Below are positions 54,707-62,841 of a stretch of 64,000 nucleotides of DNA, one piece after another (position 1 is the first letter of the stretch; each line of letters begins with the position of its first letter). The stretch spans positions 1 through 64,000 of the forward strand of contig NZ_JACSQT010000007.1 of NCBI RefSeq assembly GCF_014836495.1. Direction: 5' to 3'. The position numbers and the translations under genes were made by a program. This DNA is from Cytobacillus stercorigallinarum (GTDB taxonomy: Bacteria > Bacillota > Bacilli > Bacillales > Cytobacillaceae). The notes below the pieces were generated by a model. It did no database searches and was not told the DNA's origin. It saw nothing but the letters and a program-made list of their open reading frames with translations.

Positions 54707-55009
54707 TTCCCAAGTTCTGTTGCGATTCATTTCACTCTTTTGTGCAAAGGCTTTCTCTAAATCTATATCTAATTTATTCGCAAGCTCGCACACATTCCAT
54801 ACAACATCATATAGTTCTAAACCTAGGCGTTCTTTCACCACTTCCTTATCCTCTTCCCATGAAAGTGATAGAACTTCCTTTGCCACTTCACCTACCTCCG
54901 TCACGAGAAAGAGGGCACGAGCCTCTACGGTGTTTTTATCAAAGCCTTTTTCCTTACTAAATTGCCCAACCTCTTTTTGTAACTCTGCTATATTACTCAT
55001 CTGACGCAT
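54704..55009 (-). CDS. MazG-like nucleotide pyrophosphohydrolase
   Basis: A protein of about 101 residues of the all-alpha NTP pyrophosphatase fold. The metal-binding acids are in LVTEVGEVAKEVL (about residues 35-47) and LGLELYDVVWNVCELAN. It probably hydrolyses odd nucleoside triphosphates. ATG 55009 is preceded by GGGAG. It follows, and slightly abuts, the TPR gene. Confidence 0.88.
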   Translation of the reverse strand: MRQMSNIAELQKEVGQFSKEKGFDKNTVEARALFLVTEVGEVAKEVLSLSWEEDKEVVKERLGLELYDVVWNVCELANKLDIDLEKAFAQKSEMNRNRTWE

Positions 55010-55011
55010 AC

Positions 55012-55494
55012 CTACTCCCATGTTTTATTCAATTGCTCGCGATAAAAATGAATCGCACCTTGATAAGCAGTAACTGACTCATCCCTTGAAGTATTAGCCA
55101 ATAATCTCAACAAATGGTTCATCGCTAATTCATGTTCCTCTAAGTTATATAAAGTCATTGCTAAAAATGCCACTAGTGCACCGTTATCGGGAAATAAATT
55201 AATTCCTTCCACTAATACCGCTTTAGATTTTTCATATTCCCCTAACGTTCTAAGTGTACTTCCTAAACCAATATAAGCCCCATCCAATCCCTCTTTTAGT
55301 CCCTTTTGAATGGCTTTTTCATAAAGGGACACAGCCTTTCTTTCTTCACCGAGCAAGTCATAACTCCAAGCACTTTGGTATAAAAGATTTGCATCATCGG
55401 GGAAAGATTCCAACATTTTTAAAAATCGCTGATTAGATAGCAACAATTCACCTTGTTTTCTTAACCTTAGCGCTTCCATTATCTCTTCTTGCAT
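55012..55494 (-). CDS. tetratricopeptide repeat protein
   Basis: A protein of about 160 residues with several TPR-like helical pairs (ANLLYQSAWSYDLLGEERKA, YIGLGSTLRTLGEYEKSKAV, and ALVAFLAMTLYNLEEHELAM). TPR proteins act as scaffolds; the partner is unknown. ATG 55494 is preferred, 8 bases after AGGGG. Its stop meets the MazG start, so the two are an operon. Confidence 0.85.
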   Translation of the reverse strand: MQEEIMEALRLRKQGELLLSNQRFLKMLESFPDDANLLYQSAWSYDLLGEERKAVSLYEKAIQKGLKEGLDGAYIGLGSTLRTLGEYEKSKAVLVEGINLFPDNGALVAFLAMTLYNLEEHELAMNHLLRLLANTSRDESVTAYQGAIHFYREQLNKTWE

Positions 55495-55575
55495 ATTTGC
55501 CACCCCTATTTATTACAACACTATTCAGAATATTAAACAAATCCAGGGGTTTATAGCCATTTCCCCCAGCTTCAT

Positions 55576-56433
55576 TTATTTTAATCTACCGACGATTACT
55601 TCAAGGTCAACCGTAATTTCATTATGATCCCCTTCAATAAACAACTTCTTCGTATTTTCTTGTCCACTCCAAGTGAGGGGTGTCATTTTCACAAGTTGTT
55701 TCTTCTCTTCACTACTAAGTTCTACAGTGTAATGCAAACTGTTTTGACTTATCACATGAAAATGTTCTTTAAACAATTGTAGTATCTCTTGATTATCATA
55801 GTGATTATTTTTGGATAATGCACTTCTTAACTCAAATAAATAATAAGGACGAGGCACAACCTTAATTACGATGCCATCCTTTCGTAACACCCTTTTAAAC
55901 TCCTGATAATTAGAAGGCGATAGAATATTTAATAGCACATCGATGGAGTGATCGGTGACTGGTAGATTCGCCAAATCCCCAACAAGCCATATCCACTCAT
56001 CATCATTGCCCGCTGCCATTTTAACTGCTTCTTTTGCAATATCTAATCCGACACCTACATACTTTTGCTTAGTTAAATTTAGCTTTTCTACGATCATATG
56101 TAAATGCGAGCCTTCACCGCAACCAGCATCAGCAATCGTCTTTCCTTGACTAAGCTCCTGTATATGCGCAATTATTAACTGTTGTAACGGATTGTATAGT
56201 TTTGTTTTTGTAATGATTTGTTTTCTTGCTTCAAATAGCTCCTTATCATAATGACTGTTTACTTTATGAGTCAGGAGATTAATATAGCCTTGCTTTGTAA
56301 TATCAAAACTATGGCGATGGCTACAAATTAGTCGACTATTGTCTTCCACCTGCAAAACTTCCTTACAAATAGGACATCGTAATGGTGATTGCAAACGTGT
56401 GATTTGCTCAATTCTCTTCTGCTTTTTATTCAT
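55576..56433 (-). CDS. 23S rRNA (guanine-N1) methyltransferase, RlmA-like
   Basis: A 285-residue methylase. An N-terminal zinc ribbon has LRCPICKEVL (Cys19-x2-Cys22 region) and CSHRHSFD (Cys and His about 37-41); then KQGYINLL typical of RlmA, and the SAM motif IADAGCGEGSHLHMI. The family methylates G745 or G748 in helix 35 of 23S rRNA; RlmA(II)/TlrB gives tylosin resistance. B. subtilis YxjB is a relative. Which guanine is methylated here cannot be read. Confidence 0.9.
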   Translation of the reverse strand: MNKKQKRIEQITRLQSPLRCPICKEVLQVEDNSRLICSHRHSFDITKQGYINLLTHKVNSHYDKELFEARKQIITKTKLYNPLQQLIIAHIQELSQGKTIADAGCGEGSHLHMIVEKLNLTKQKYVGVGLDIAKEAVKMAAGNDDEWIWLVGDLANLPVTDHSIDVLLNILSPSNYQEFKRVLRKDGIVIKVVPRPYYLFELRSALSKNNHYDNQEILQLFKEHFHVISQNSLHYTVELSSEEKKQLVKMTPLTWSGQENTKKLFIEGDHNEITVDLEVIVGRLK

Positions 56434-56469
56434 GTTTCATTCCTTTCTCACTTAAGGGGGGGCATCTAG

Positions 56470-57102
56470 TTATGGTCGAATTAATAATACGCCTCCACAA
56501 TGAGAGATTTGCTTATAATCTACTTTAAACTTTAATGCTACTAATTCTTCCTTTAGTTCCTCATAGACGGTATAAAATTCACTATGATCCCAATCTTTTT
56601 CACTTCTGTTCTTACATTGATCATGCGCACTTCTTGTTTCAAAGGCAATATCTCCAATAATAATTGCCCCTCCTTCATGCAACGAAAAGGATAGTTGTTG
56701 AATCCATTCGACTTTTTTCTTATCTGTTATATGATGAAGTGCATAGGTAGAGATAATGGCATGAAATTTTTGCTTCTTATATTCGGGTGGAAGACCCTCT
56801 TCAATATTTCTTTGAAAAAGATAAGCGTTTGGCATTTTTTCCTGTGCAATGGCTATCATTTCTTTTGAAAAATCAATGCCATAGATGATATGGCCGTCAT
56901 CGTACAATCGTTTTGTTAACGTCCCCGTGCCAAAGCCTACATCTAAAATGGTTGATGTTGGATGATGTCCTGCCATATGATATACAAGATTGATTACATC
57001 CTGATAACCAGCAAAAGGATAAGCCTCTTTTTCCTCAGATCGTTTTACGGATTGATCATAATCCTTTGCCCATTCATCGAACCCTCTATGATTTAATACC
57101 AA
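56470..57102 (-). CDS. class I SAM-dependent methyltransferase (YrrT-like)
   Basis: A 210-residue methyltransferase with FDEWAKDYDQSV at the start, SAM motif ILDVGFGTGTLTKRL (about residues 46-60) and TYALHHITDKKKVEWI, recalling YrrT of B. subtilis. Substrate unknown. The start is TTG 57102 behind GGGGG. It lies 36 bases upstream of the RlmA-like gene and could share its transcript. Confidence 0.85.
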   Translation of the reverse strand: MVLNHRGFDEWAKDYDQSVKRSEEKEAYPFAGYQDVINLVYHMAGHHPTSTILDVGFGTGTLTKRLYDDGHIIYGIDFSKEMIAIAQEKMPNAYLFQRNIEEGLPPEYKKQKFHAIISTYALHHITDKKKVEWIQQLSFSLHEGGAIIIGDIAFETRSAHDQCKNRSEKDWDHSEFYTVYEELKEELVALKFKVDYKQISHCGGVLLIRP

Positions 57103-57470
57103 TTCACATTCCCCCGTACCTCTATTTTTTTATCATCTGTACATTGTTATATTCAATGATTATTTTCTGTTTCATCTCGAACACTTCTCTCCAATTTGAT
57201 TATTTTTAGTTTATCACAAGCAATGTAAGCATTGGGATACACTGTGATAAATTTGTAATTATTGCATTTCAGGTAGAAACTTAGCCACCTTATATACTCC
57301 TTCTCCTAAAAGCGGTGAAACAAAGCCATAAAACATACAGATTATTGTTCATATACACATATGATTTGAAAAAGTATGCAGTTGTTTGAGTACACAGCAC
57401 CATTTAAAGAAGGTCACTCAATAAACAATCACACAAGAAATAGAAACGTTAGAATGGGAAATGTGAACAA
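57103..57470. other. non-coding stretch, nothing recognised
   Basis: AT-rich intergenic region without ORF, RNA motif or clear repeat; the part nearest 57102 carries the methyltransferase promoter. Confidence 0.35.
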
Positions 57471-57502
57471 TAAAAAACCCAAACAAGTTGAGTTTGGGTT
57501 TC
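57471..57502 (-). terminator. terminator of the SDR gene
   Basis: On the minus strand AACCCAAAC and GTTTGGGTT pair around seven bases, then T4ATT. Confidence 0.85.
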
Positions 57503-57536
57503 ATTTACATATAGCACAGCAAGTTTAAAGCGTAGA

Positions 57537-58298
57537 TTAAAATGCTGCTGTCCAACCAGCGTCAGCTGTAATAACCGTACCATTCACGAAGCTCGATTCA
57601 TCAGAAGCTAAGAATAAAGCCACTTTCGCAATTTCTTCCGGTGTACCGACACGTGGCATAACCGCTGATGCTAATTGAGTACGGCTCATACCAAATTCAT
57701 TCGGCTGTTTTAATGCAGCCGCAATATTTGTAGCCACCCCACCAGGAGCAATAGCATTACAACGGATTCCTTCTTTTGCATACATAAAACCAGTGTTTTT
57801 TGTTAAGCCCACAACTGCATGTTTAGATGCTCCATAGGCTGCACCAGCATGCGCACCGTTTAAACCACCTGTTGAAGCTGTGTTTACAATCACGCCTTTC
57901 CCTTTTTCAAGGAAAATCGGAATGGCTTTACGCATAGCTCGCATTACACCTTTTGTATTGATATCAAAGATCAGATCCCATTTTTCATCTGTAATATCTC
58001 CTACAGGTTCCATTGCATCCATAATACCTGCATTATTCACTAAAATATCTAATGTACCGTATTCTGCTACAGCAGCATCAATCATTCCTTCAACTTCATC
58101 TAATTTAGCAATATTTACGCCAAGAGCTAGGGCTTGTCCCCCACTAGATTTAATCGCATCAACTACCGCTTCTACACCTGCTTTATTTAAGTCGACAGCA
58201 ACCACTTTTGCACCTTCTTTTGCGTATAACTCCGCAATTGCTTTTCCCATACCAGATGCTGCACCTGTTACAATGGCTACTTGATCTTTTAGTTTCAT
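57537..58298 (-). CDS. short-chain dehydrogenase/reductase (SDR)
   Basis: A 253-residue classical SDR. The cofactor motif is TGAASGMGKAIAELYA (residues 11-26), the structural NNAG follows at about residue 88, and the active-site pair is the Tyr and Lys of YGASKHAVVG (about residues 153-162) after Ser in NTASTGG. It uses NAD(P)H to reduce or oxidise an unknown alcohol. A divergent TetR gene lies 190 bases away and may repress it. Confidence 0.94.
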   Translation of the reverse strand: MKLKDQVAIVTGAASGMGKAIAELYAKEGAKVVAVDLNKAGVEAVVDAIKSSGGQALALGVNIAKLDEVEGMIDAAVAEYGTLDILVNNAGIMDAMEPVGDITDEKWDLIFDINTKGVMRAMRKAIPIFLEKGKGVIVNTASTGGLNGAHAGAAYGASKHAVVGLTKNTGFMYAKEGIRCNAIAPGGVATNIAAALKQPNEFGMSRTQLASAVMPRVGTPEEIAKVALFLASDESSFVNGTVITADAGWTAAF

Positions 58299-58388
58299 AG
58301 AAAATTTACCCCTTTCATTTATGCACTTTCATTAAAGCGCTATCAAAATAGTTTGTACTCTTTCAGTTTAATCTTCTATAATTTAAGT

Positions 58389-58417
58389 AACAATATGCAA
58401 AACAGATAGCATTTGTT
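58389..58417. promoter_or_regulatory. TetR operator candidate between sdr and tetR
   Basis: AACAATATGC and GCATTTGTT form an imperfect inverted repeat in the intergenic region of the divergent SDR and TetR genes. Confidence 0.3.
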
Positions 58418-58488
58418 CAAAAATAAATACATTGGGTATCACTTGTATATTAATAAAAGTTAATCAACAAAGGGAAGGTGAATTGTTG

Positions 58489-59094
58489 ATGAAAAATGAC
58501 CGAAGAATTCATAAATCAAAAAAAGGGCTAAAAGATGCTCTTATTACTTTAATGGCTGAAAAAGAGTTTAAAAAAATCACAGTGACTGACCTTGTACAAA
58601 AAGCGGATTTAAATCGCGGCACCTTTTATAAACATTTTCAGACGAAAGAAGAATTATTAGAAGAATTAACCAATGATATACTAGATGATCTTATTCGGAG
58701 CTATCGTGAACCTTATATCGGTATTGGAGAATTACATATTAAAGATTTAACCACATCAAGTGTAAAGATTTTTGAACATGTATATCAATACGAAAGTTTC
58801 TATTCCGTAATGATTCATTCCCACGCACTCTCTGGATTTCAAGATAAGATTATTTCCGTTTTAACACAGCTTTCTCAAGAAGAAATTGGCTTTGATCACA
58901 TCCCAAACGCCATTAACCATAAATTAATAACAAACTATCATGTATATGGCCTCTACGGACTCATTATTTCCTGGGTAAAAGGAGGCTTTAAATATAGTCC
59001 GACTCATATGGCCGAACAATTGATTGAAATGCTTAACTACAGCTCTAAGCTACCAATCGTTAATATTAAACAGAAGGAAGCAAGAAAACCTTAA
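58489..59094 (+). CDS. TetR/AcrR family regulator
   Basis: A 201-residue regulator with the N-terminal helix-turn-helix (FKKITVTDLVQKADLNRGTF, about residues 26-45) and the C-terminal domain seen in DhaS-type TetR proteins (VYGLYGLIISWVKGGF). ATG 58489 follows AAGGTG. It diverges from the SDR gene, its likely target. Confidence 0.9.
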   Translation: MKNDRRIHKSKKGLKDALITLMAEKEFKKITVTDLVQKADLNRGTFYKHFQTKEELLEELTNDILDDLIRSYREPYIGIGELHIKDLTTSSVKIFEHVYQYESFYSVMIHSHALSGFQDKIISVLTQLSQEEIGFDHIPNAINHKLITNYHVYGLYGLIISWVKGGFKYSPTHMAEQLIEMLNYSSKLPIVNIKQKEARKP

Positions 59095-59259
59095 AAACAT
59101 TAGGAAGGCAGGACGCTATTTTACTTATGCCAATAACCATGTACTGATGAATAAAATTCAATTCGCTCACCAGAAGGATCCGGTAGCATCTGATCTACAA
59201 ATAATGGTAAACGAAAACAACTCGGCGACTTGACACTGCTTTTAGTCGCCTCCTCGTCA

Positions 59260-59765
59260 GGTATCCAATCAAATTTCACTCCCGCCATGGATTTTTGACG
59301 CGGTTCTTGCCTTTTCCTATCAATTTTTTCTCCCGAGACGAATTTTTGACGCGGTTCTTGCCTTTTCCTATCAAATTTTTCTCCCGCCACGAATTTCTGA
59401 TGCGGTTCTTACCTTTTCCTATCAATTTTTTCTCCCGCCACGGATTTTTGACGCGGTTCTTACCTTTTCCTATCAAATTTTATCCTCACCACGAATTTTT
59501 GACGCGGTTCTTACCTTTTCCTATCAAATTTTTCTCCCGCAACGAATTTTTGATGCGGTTCTTACCTTTTCCTATCAAATTTCACTCCCGCCATGGATTT
59601 TTGACGCGGTTCTTACCTTTTCCTATCAAATTTTACCCTCACCACGAATTTTTGACGCGGTTCTTGCCTTTTCCTATCAAATATTTCTCCCGAGACGAAT
59701 TTTTGACGCGGTTCTTGCCTTTTCCTATCAATTTTTATCCTCGCCACGAGTTTTTGATGCGTTAC
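59260..59765. repeat. 51-bp tandem repeat array (about 10 copies)
   Basis: The phrase TTTTTGACGCGGTTCTT recurs at 59292, 59343, 59394, 59445, 59496, 59547, 59598, 59649, 59700 and 59751 (to within a base), a strict 51-base period with few substitutions. The copies are contiguous, with no unique spacers. The left end begins with a part copy near 59260 and the right end breaks off after the tenth motif. Because 51 is 17 codons, frames stay open by chance, giving a 167-residue reading on the plus strand. It lies between the TetR gene and ctaB. Confidence 0.95.
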
Positions 59766-59853
59766 CCCTCTATTCTGATCATCATCACATGCACTTAATG
59801 CGAACTGGCAAGAACGAACATCGAACTGGCAACTGCCCAACTTGCTCACCAAA

Positions 59854-59886
59854 TAAAAAAAACTCGAACACTGTATTGTTCGAGTT
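59854..59886 (-). terminator. terminator of ctaB
   Basis: On the minus strand AACTCGAACA and TGTTCGAGTT pair perfectly around six bases, then T8. Confidence 0.92.
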
Positions 59887-59913
59887 CAAATGATGCTAAG
59901 ATCGCATACTTAA

Positions 59914-60834
59914 TTACTTCAAATTAAAAATAATTCCTACTAAAGAATAAATGATTACTGTTGAAAAAAGGACTGTCATATGGATAAGTGAATAGGCGAA
60001 TAAAGCGTTTGCCCATTTCTTCGGATCCATCTTCTTATAACCATAGATACTAAGAATTAACCAGCCAATACCAAGCAACAATGATACAAGTGTTAACCCT
60101 GGGCTTAATGGCCAGAATAAAAAGCTTGTTAAAATTAACAAAACAAGATAGACGTTTGTTTGTAAATAGGTGCGACGAATTCCTTTTACAACAGGTAACA
60201 TCGGAACATTAGCCGCTTTATAGTCATCATGTTTACGTATTGCAATCGCATAAAAATGTGGCATTTGCCAAATAACTTGAATAACGAACAAGCCTAATAT
60301 TGCCGGATGTAAAATATCTGGATGAATGGCAGCCCATCCAATTAAAGGCGGCATCGCTCCTGAGATACTCCCAACTTCCGTATTATAAATGGTTCTTCTT
60401 TTTGTCCACATAGTATAAGGAACAACATAAAAAAACCAACCTAAAAAACCAAGCAATCCTGCTAGCGGAGTTGCTAATGATAACAAAACAATACCTACTA
60501 ACCCCATTACTGTCGCTAGAATTAACACTGACTTAGTAGAGATATCACCTGTAACTGTTGGTCTAGTCTTCGTCCGCTCCATAATAGAGTCAATATCTCT
60601 ATCATAAACATTATTAAAAGCACCGGCAGAACCGATAATAAAAATAGAACCAAATAAGGCAAATAATATTTCTGGTATCTTGTCTAAAATACCATAATCA
60701 TACGTATATAAGGCGAGCGTTAACCCTGCGAACATTGGAAACAAATTGGATTTAATAATCCCTGTTTTAATGGTTGCAGCTAGAATTTTAGTAATTGGTT
60801 GACGCTTTTCGAGTTGCTGCATTGAATTATTCAT
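59914..60834 (-). CDS. ctaB: protoheme IX farnesyltransferase (heme O synthase)
   Basis: A 306-residue prenyltransferase that adds a farnesyl group to heme B. The Asp-rich motif NNVYDRDIDSIMERTKTRPT (about residues 74-93) is decisive, with the second motif YAIAIRKHDDYKAANVPMLP. About nine membrane helices. ATG 60834 follows AAAGGT. The ctaA and cytochrome oxidase genes are not nearby. Confidence 0.96.
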   Translation of the reverse strand: MNNSMQQLEKRQPITKILAATIKTGIIKSNLFPMFAGLTLALYTYDYGILDKIPEILFALFGSIFIIGSAGAFNNVYDRDIDSIMERTKTRPTVTGDISTKSVLILATVMGLVGIVLLSLATPLAGLLGFLGWFFYVVPYTMWTKRRTIYNTEVGSISGAMPPLIGWAAIHPDILHPAILGLFVIQVIWQMPHFYAIAIRKHDDYKAANVPMLPVVKGIRRTYLQTNVYLVLLILTSFLFWPLSPGLTLVSLLLGIGWLILSIYGYKKMDPKKWANALFAYSLIHMTVLFSTVIIYSLVGIIFNLK

Positions 60835-61066
60835 GCTAATACCTTTCTCCATAACAAGAGGAACTTTCCCTTCCATAAGAAATTTCAATTATATTGTAAC
60901 ACTAAAAAAGTATTTATAACTTTTTAAGGAAACCTTTTCACAATATCTTCAAAAAGAAGTGACAAACTATAGCTATAAAAATACAACCTCTTCCATTATA
61001 ATCATAAGAAAGACATTTGACTAGATACCCTTGGTTATTGAGTAAGTATGAGAAAAGGAGAGTCCT

Positions 61067-61258
61067 ATGACTGTATTATACGGCATTATTATCTTTTTAC
61101 TCATTGCTGCTATTGTTGGTACCTTGTTATTAACAAGTCGCAGTGATGACAATTACCGATCTTCTACAAAGAAAAACAGTAGAAATCTTTCACTTATATA
61201 TATTATCCTGATTATCCTTTCTATTATTGCACTAGGTTTATATATTATCATTTACTAA
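61067..61258 (+). CDS. 63-residue membrane protein, unknown
   Basis: A small protein with two transmembrane helices (about residues 4-22 and 43-62) separated by a hydrophilic loop of Arg, Asp and Lys. The ribosome site AAAGGAG is strong. It precedes the HExxH protein gene by 23 bases and is likely co-transcribed with it. No family recognised. Confidence 0.65.
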   Translation: MTVLYGIIIFLLIAAIVGTLLLTSRSDDNYRSSTKKNSRNLSLIYIILIILSIIALGLYIIIY

Positions 61259-61281
61259 TACTTCTGATGAAGGAGATTATT

Positions 61282-62469
61282 ATGATCAACCAACAATTAA
61301 CTGAAGTGACTACCATTCATACAATGCTCCCAAACTATTGGCCACACTTTATCGCTTCACCTTATGCCTATTATAATCATGAGTCTATTTATTTATATCA
61401 TCATCCACAATTTAACGGTCAAGAAGTCATTTTACCATGGAACAATCAATTTACGGGCTGTACCTCGATTATTTTCGAAAATGAAGCAACAGCCATTGTC
61501 GATATAAACATCCTTAATAAAGAAGAAGTATACGCCACGCTTATTCATGAACTTTTTCATTGCCACCAATATCATAAGAAAGAAACGCGTTTTCCCAATG
61601 AGTTAACAGGAATGGCTTATCCTCTTGAAAGAGAAAATATTCAATGGAGAATCCAGGAACGAGAGTGGCTTAACCAGGCATTACGTATGAAGGACATCAA
61701 TAAACAAAGAGAAGCGATTCAAGCCTTCATCTATTGGAGAGGAAAAAGAGAAGAGCAGTACAATGAGTTTGTTCAATATGAAAACCTTATTGAAACAATT
61801 GAAGGGCCAGCGTTTTTTATCGAATACCACGCATACAAAGATATCGTTAATCAACCAGATGAACGGGTACTTGAGCGTTATTTAAAGTCATTAACAGACT
61901 ACTCTATTATGACAAATAAAATAAGACATAGTTGCTATCCCTCGGGTTTAGCTATTTGTTTATTACTCGAGACATTCTCTCCAAAATGGAAAGAAGAATT
62001 ATTCGACCATCAACTAACTCTTTATGAAGTCTTAAAACAAGAATTTGAATCATTAGCTAAAGCACCAAAGAGAATGCATCTGGCATATTCCTTAGATAAT
62101 CTTATTCATGAAGCTGAAATAAGTAAAGAACGTGAAATTAGCCATTTTAAAGAAACAAACGGCTTGCTTTTTACGCTGATAGGCCAAGGAAAGATCCAAC
62201 AATTTGATCCTATGAATATTATAAAATTACATAAAAACTTCTTACATAAAAACGGTATGACCATACGTCTTCAAGAACAGTCGATATACTTTTCAAAACC
62301 TGTGTTAGCCCTAACAGAAAATGGCTTAAGTGATGTGACACAGCTACAATTTTTCATTGACCACCCTCCAGAACAGACAATAGATGGCATTTCTATAGAT
62401 GGAATTGGCCATTTTCTGGGAGAGCTTAAGCAAATCGGGGATAATTTTCAATTTATATTAAGTAAATAA
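61282..62469 (+). CDS. uncharacterised HExxH zinc-protease-like protein
   Basis: A 395-residue soluble protein with no signal peptide. Residues 86-96 read TLIHELFHCHQ, a perfect HExxH zinc site (His89, Glu90, His93). About 78 residues on, ETIEGPAFFIEY (171-182) provides an E-x-x-E-G motif that could give the third ligand, as in gluzincins. The C-terminal third is a separate domain of beta character. ATG 61282 follows AAGGAG. I know no characterised member; a peptidase role is inferred from the motif only. Confidence 0.7.
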   Translation: MINQQLTEVTTIHTMLPNYWPHFIASPYAYYNHESIYLYHHPQFNGQEVILPWNNQFTGCTSIIFENEATAIVDINILNKEEVYATLIHELFHCHQYHKKETRFPNELTGMAYPLERENIQWRIQEREWLNQALRMKDINKQREAIQAFIYWRGKREEQYNEFVQYENLIETIEGPAFFIEYHAYKDIVNQPDERVLERYLKSLTDYSIMTNKIRHSCYPSGLAICLLLETFSPKWKEELFDHQLTLYEVLKQEFESLAKAPKRMHLAYSLDNLIHEAEISKEREISHFKETNGLLFTLIGQGKIQQFDPMNIIKLHKNFLHKNGMTIRLQEQSIYFSKPVLALTENGLSDVTQLQFFIDHPPEQTIDGISIDGIGHFLGELKQIGDNFQFILSK

Positions 62470-62796
62470 TGTATTAAAAATGAATAAATCATTTGAGGGA
62501 TATTCTTCTCCATATCGTTTACGTATCTGTCTTTCGCTCAGTTTTTTTGCGCGTTTTTCTTTCCGAATGACGCGCTAATTTTTGTCTACCCGGATTCCTT
62601 CCTCTTTTTTAGCTACAATTCTTCTTAAGTGACGCACAAATCCGTTTAACATTCTCACTCAACCAATATGCACTTACAAGAAAGCCCGATGACATTGAGA
62701 GTATTTCAAACGAAAATTCTATTCATACACTTATGCCATTTTTCGTAAAACCTGATCTTTTCTTTTGTTATAAATCACAAACTTCCACATTATCCA
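62470..62796. other. non-coding stretch, no gene
   Basis: No ORF. A GCGCG...CGCGC inverted pair sits near 62549-62575, too loose to call a terminator. Confidence 0.35.
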
Positions 62797-62832
62797 AAAA
62801 TAATTGCCTTGGTATCAATGACCAAGACAAAT
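62797..62832 (-). terminator. terminator of the DadA-like gene
   Basis: On the minus strand TTGTCTTGGT pairs with ACCAAGGCAA, followed by TTATTTTT. Confidence 0.8.
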
Positions 62833-62841
62833 TAGCATCCA

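Noticed and set aside
59292-59765. The regular array considered as a CRISPR locus
   Set aside because: The copies join without unique spacers, the unit (51 bases) repeats entire, and no cas gene is nearby. It is a tandem minisatellite.
59295-59798. 167-residue plus-strand reading through the 51-bp array
   Set aside because: No ribosome site, repetitive Phe/Arg/Pro-rich product, and openness is explained by the 51-base period being divisible by three. Not listed as a gene, though it cannot be fully excluded.
62540-62580. GCGCG/CGCGC inverted repeat as a terminator for the HExxH gene
   Set aside because: Loop of about 17 bases, only five pairs, and it lies 80 bases after the stop with no T run.
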